A stretch of 64,000 bases of DNA from Amia ocellicauda (Eukaryota > Chordata > Actinopteri > Amiiformes > Amiidae). A model generated the notes under the pieces. The model was not told the DNA's origin. It was given only the letters and a program-made list of their open reading frames with translations, and searched no databases. Below, piece after piece: positions 60,801 to 64,000 of this stretch. A program made the translations under genes and the position numbers. Numbering within the stretch: position 1 is the first letter of the stretch; every line of letters starts with the position of its first letter. The stretch is from the NCBI RefSeq assembly GCF_036373705.1, contig NC_089869.1:15584050-15648049 (forward strand). Reading direction: 5' to 3'.

Positions 60801-63800
60801 CTGAATCTCAACATAGTGAGAAAACAGAACTACAATCAGATGAACCTCCTGAGGACAAACCCCAGAAAGAAGAAACAGATGACTCTGAAGACACAAAGCG
60901 GGTGAGTCCTGTAAAAGAGAAAGTGGAGCTTAAACCAAAAGAGCAAACTGTCACATCAGAGGAGGAGAAACCTGAAAGGATCATCAGTCCAGAGAAAGAA
61001 ACCCTCAAGGAACTGCAAGAAATAGAGCTTTCAAAACCTGATCCTGAGGAAGAAGAGAAACCCACAGATGTCAAAGCACAGCTTAAGGAAAGTCCCGTAA
61101 AGGAAACGGTCAAGCAGTTGAATACAGAGGAGGATTCTGTGTCAAAATCTGAAAAGACTGAACAGCAAACAGGCTCAGATAAAGTGGTAGCTGAGGACCT
61201 TCCAACAGAGGAAGTGGTGAGCCCATTGAAATCAAAAGATGATCCTTCACAACCTGAAATAGATGTATACAAAATAACTGCAGATACTAAACTTGAATCA
61301 CAAGAGAGCGACAGTGCAAGGATCTCAGAAAAGGATGAGAAAGAAGCATCTCGATCAGATGAACTTCCTGAGGACAAACCCCAGACAGAAATAACAGATG
61401 ACTCTGAAGACACAAGGCGGGTGAGTCCTGTAAAAGAGAAAGTGGATCTTAAACCAAAAGAGCAAACTGTCACATCAGGGGAGGAGAAACCTGAAAGGAT
61501 CATCAGTCCAGAGAAAGAAACCCTCAAGGAACCACAAGAAATAGAGCTTTCAAAACCTGATCCTGAAGAAGAAAAGAAACCCTCAGATGTCAAAGCAGAG
61601 CTTAAGGAAAGTCCCGTAAAGGAAACGGTAAAGCAGTTGAATACAGAGGAGGATTCTGTGTCAAAATCTGAAAAGACTGAACAGCAAACAGGCTCAGATA
61701 AAGTGGTAGCTGAGGACCTTCCAACAGAGGAAGTGGTGAGCCCATTGAAATCAAAAGACGATCCTTCACAACCTGAAATAGACGTATACAAAATAACTGC
61801 AGATACTAAACTTGAATCACAAGAGAGCGACAGTGCAAGGATCTCAGAAAAGGATGAGAAAGAAGCATCTCGATCAGATGTACCTCCTGAGGACAAACCC
61901 CAGAAAGAAGTAACAGATGAGTCTGAAGACACAAAGCGGGTGAGTCCTGTAAAAGAGAAAGTGGAGCTTAAACCAAAAGAGCAAACTGTCACATCAGAGG
62001 AGGAGAAACCTGAAAAGATCATCAGTCCAGAGAAAGAAACCCTCAAAGAACCCAGTGATGCAGACAGTTCAGTTCAACCACAAGAAATAGAGCTTTCAAA
62101 ACCTGATCCTGAGGAAGAAGAGAAACCCACAGATGTCAAAGCACAGCTAAAGGAATGTCCCGAAAAAGAAACTGTCGAGCAGGTGAATACAGAGGAGGAT
62201 TCTGTGTCAAAATCTGAAAAGACTGAACAGCAAACAGGCTCAGATAAAGTGGTAGCTGAGGACCTTCCAACAGAGGAAGTGGTGAGCCCATTGAAATCAA
62301 AAGATGATCCTTCACAACCTGAAATAGATGTATACAAAATAACTGCAGATACTAAACTTGAATCACAAGAGAGCGACAGTGCAAGGATCTCAGAAAAGGA
62401 TGAGAAAGAAGCATCTCGATCAGATGAACTTCCTGAGGACAAACCCCAGACAGAAATAACAGATGACTCTGAAGACACAAGGCGGGTGAGTCCTGTAAAA
62501 GAGAAAGTGGATCTTAAACCAAAAGAGCAAACTGTCACATCAGGGGAGGAGAAACCTGAAAGGATCATCAGTCCAGAGAAAGAAACCCTCAAGGAACCAC
62601 AAGAAATAGAGCTTTCAAAACCTGATCCTGAAGAAGAAAAGAAACCCTCAGATGTCAAAGCAGAGCTTAAGGAAAGTCCCGTAAAGGAAACGGTAAAGCA
62701 GTTGAATACAGAGGAGGATTCTGTGTCAAAATCTGAAAAGACTGAACAGCAAACAGGCTCAGATAAAGTGGTAGCTGAGGACCTTCCAACAGAGGAAGTG
62801 GTGAGCCCATTGAAATCAAAAGACGATCCTTCACAACCTGAAATAGACGTATACAAAATAACTGCAGATACTAAACTTGAATCACAAGAGAGCGACAGTG
62901 CAAGGATCTCAGAAAAGGATGAGAAAGAAGCATCTCGATCAGATGTACCTCCTGAGGACAAACCCCAGAAAGAAGTAACAGATGAGTCTGAAGACACAAA
63001 GCGGGTGAGTCCTGTAAAAGAGAAAGTGGAGCTTAAACCAAAAGAGCAAACTGTCACATCAGAGGAGGAGAAACCTGAAAAGATCATCAGTCCAGAGAAA
63101 GAAACCCTCAAAGAACCCAGTGATGCAGACAGTTCAGTTCAACCACAAGAAATAGAGCTTTCAAAACCTGATCCTGAGGAAGAAGAGAAACCCACAGATG
63201 TCAAAGCACAGCTAAAGGAATGTCCCGAAAAAGAAACTGTCGAGCAGGTGAATACAGAGGAGGATTCTGAGTCAAAATCTGAAAAGACTGGACAGCAAAT
63301 AATCTCAGATAAAGTGGTAGCTGAGGACCTTCCAACACAGGACGTGGTGAGCCCATTGAAATCAAGAGACGATCCTTCAAAACCTGAAATAGACGTATAC
63401 AAAATAACTGCAGATACTAAACCTGAATCACAAAAGAGTGACAGTGCAATGATCTCGGAAAAGGATGAGAAAGAGGCATCTCGATCAGATGAACCTCCTG
63501 AGGACAAACCCCAGACAGAAATAACAGATGACTCTGAAGACACAAGGCGGGTGAGTCCTGTAAAAGAGAAAGTGGATCTTAAACCAAAAGAGCAAACTGT
63601 CACATCAGGGGAGGAGAAACCTGAAAGGATCATCAGTCCAGAGAAAGAAACCCTCAAGGAACCACAAGAAATAGAGCTTTCAAAACCTGATCCTGAGGAA
63701 GAAATGAAACCCTCAGATGTCAAAGCAGAGCTTAAGGAAAGTCCCGTAAAGGAAACGGTCAAGCAGTTGAATACAGAGGAGGATTCTGTGTCAAAATCTG

Positions 63801-64000
63801 AAAAGACTGAACAGCAAACAGGCTCAGATAAAGTGGTAGCTGAGGACCTTCCAACAGAGGAAGTGGTGAGCCCATTGAAATCAAAAGATGATCCTTCACA
63901 ACCTGAAATAGACGTATACAAAATAACTGCAGATACTAAACTTGAATCACAAGAGAGCGACAGTGCAAGGATCTTAGAAAAGGATGAGAAAGAAGCATCT
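57806..64000 (+). CDS. Neurofilament-medium-like type IV intermediate filament protein, copy C (partial, runs off the window)
   Basis: Coding exons are 57806-58810, 59586-59710 and 60190 to beyond 64000, with no stop in the last one; at least 1647 residues are encoded. Exon borders and phases equal copy B. The first two exons differ from B by only two changes I noticed (Leu to Phe in the head, NPKFGSS; Lys to Glu in the rod, LEDESR). The rod is complete, from [12 protein letters not shown] to LLEGEET. The tail is longer than in B, with at least six tandem units in the window against four. Two long units carry KECPEKET where B has KESPEKET, removing one S-P-x-K serine. The gene looks intact as far as visible. 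It may be the most extended side-arm form of the cluster, or an assembly copy of B with an altered repeat count. Confidence 0.9.
60851..64000 (+). repeat. Tandem tail-coding units in copy C (at least six)
   Basis: Units begin with EDKPQ at 60851, 61370, 61889, 62435, 62954 and 63500, spaced 519, 519, 546, 519 and 546 bases. From 61370 the pattern is a dimer of 519 + 546 = 1065 bases, repeated at 62435 and again from 63500. All spacings preserve the frame. The array continues past the window edge. Confidence 0.93.

Larger units (their letters stand above)
56963..64000 (+). repeat. Segmental duplication, second copy (around gene C)
   Basis: The left edge is GTTCAGACTATGAAGTC at 56963. The first 430 bases or so differ from the first copy by many substitutions and indels; from about 57398 the copies are nearly identical at a fixed offset of 11,178. 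The right edge is outside the window. Copies are in direct orientation. Confidence 0.9.

Noticed and set aside
37230-64000. Plasticin, gefiltin/internexin or vimentin identity for the filament genes
   Set aside because: Only two introns at NEFM positions, the post-rod FVEEII segment and a very long acidic tail with proline-directed sites favour a neurofilament-medium type. The exact orthology remains open.

Overview
The window looks like vertebrate, and most probably ray-finned fish, genomic DNA. It has AT-rich intergenic DNA, long introns with GT-AG borders, several Tc1/mariner elements, a CR1/Rex-like LINE and a solo LTR. Its gene order, two dusp13-like phosphatases then samd8 then vdac2, matches the human 10q22 block DUSP13-SAMD8-VDAC2. 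The VDAC2 protein has a single cysteine, as in fish, and the LINE 3' end is of a kind common in sturgeon, paddlefish, gar and similar genomes. I therefore lean to a non-teleost or early-branching ray-finned fish, but the species cannot be fixed from this sequence.

Layout. 1-4.8 kb: a decayed Tc1 element and unassigned DNA. 4.8-10.6 kb: two three-exon atypical dual-specificity phosphatases on the minus strand. The upstream one is clearly dusp13a-like and carries a nearly intact Tc1 element in its first intron. 11.1-12.0 kb: an internally deleted Tc1 element between the divergent dusp13a and samd8 promoters. 12.2-22.7 kb: samd8 (ceramide phosphoethanolamine synthase, plus strand), followed by a long 3' region. 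26.6-28.2 kb: a fold-back Tc1 element. 29.0-35.6 kb: vdac2 (plus strand, eight coding exons, 283 residues).

37.2-64.0 kb: a cluster of three type IV intermediate filament genes related to neurofilament medium (NEFM). Copy A is on the minus strand and encodes 1037 residues. Copies B (1360 residues) and C (cut by the window edge, at least 1647 residues) are on the plus strand and are nearly identical to each other through exons and introns. All three keep the NEFM gene structure of two introns at conserved positions and the LLEGEET rod-end motif. Between B and C lie a solo LTR (with 5-base target duplication) and a 5'-truncated LINE.

The most unusual content is in this cluster. Copy A has one copy of a roughly 175-residue tail unit holding four S-P-x-K motifs. 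Copy B has four tandem units and copy C at least six, organised partly as a 1065-bp dimer. The last 386 bases of exon 1 are about 99% identical between A and B/C although the rest of exon 1 has diverged strongly, which points to gene conversion between inverted paralogues. Copy B ends early at a TAG relative to A, with the lost tail still recognisable downstream. The phosphatases, SAMD8 and VDAC2 are ordinary conserved genes and show no sign of acting with the filament genes.
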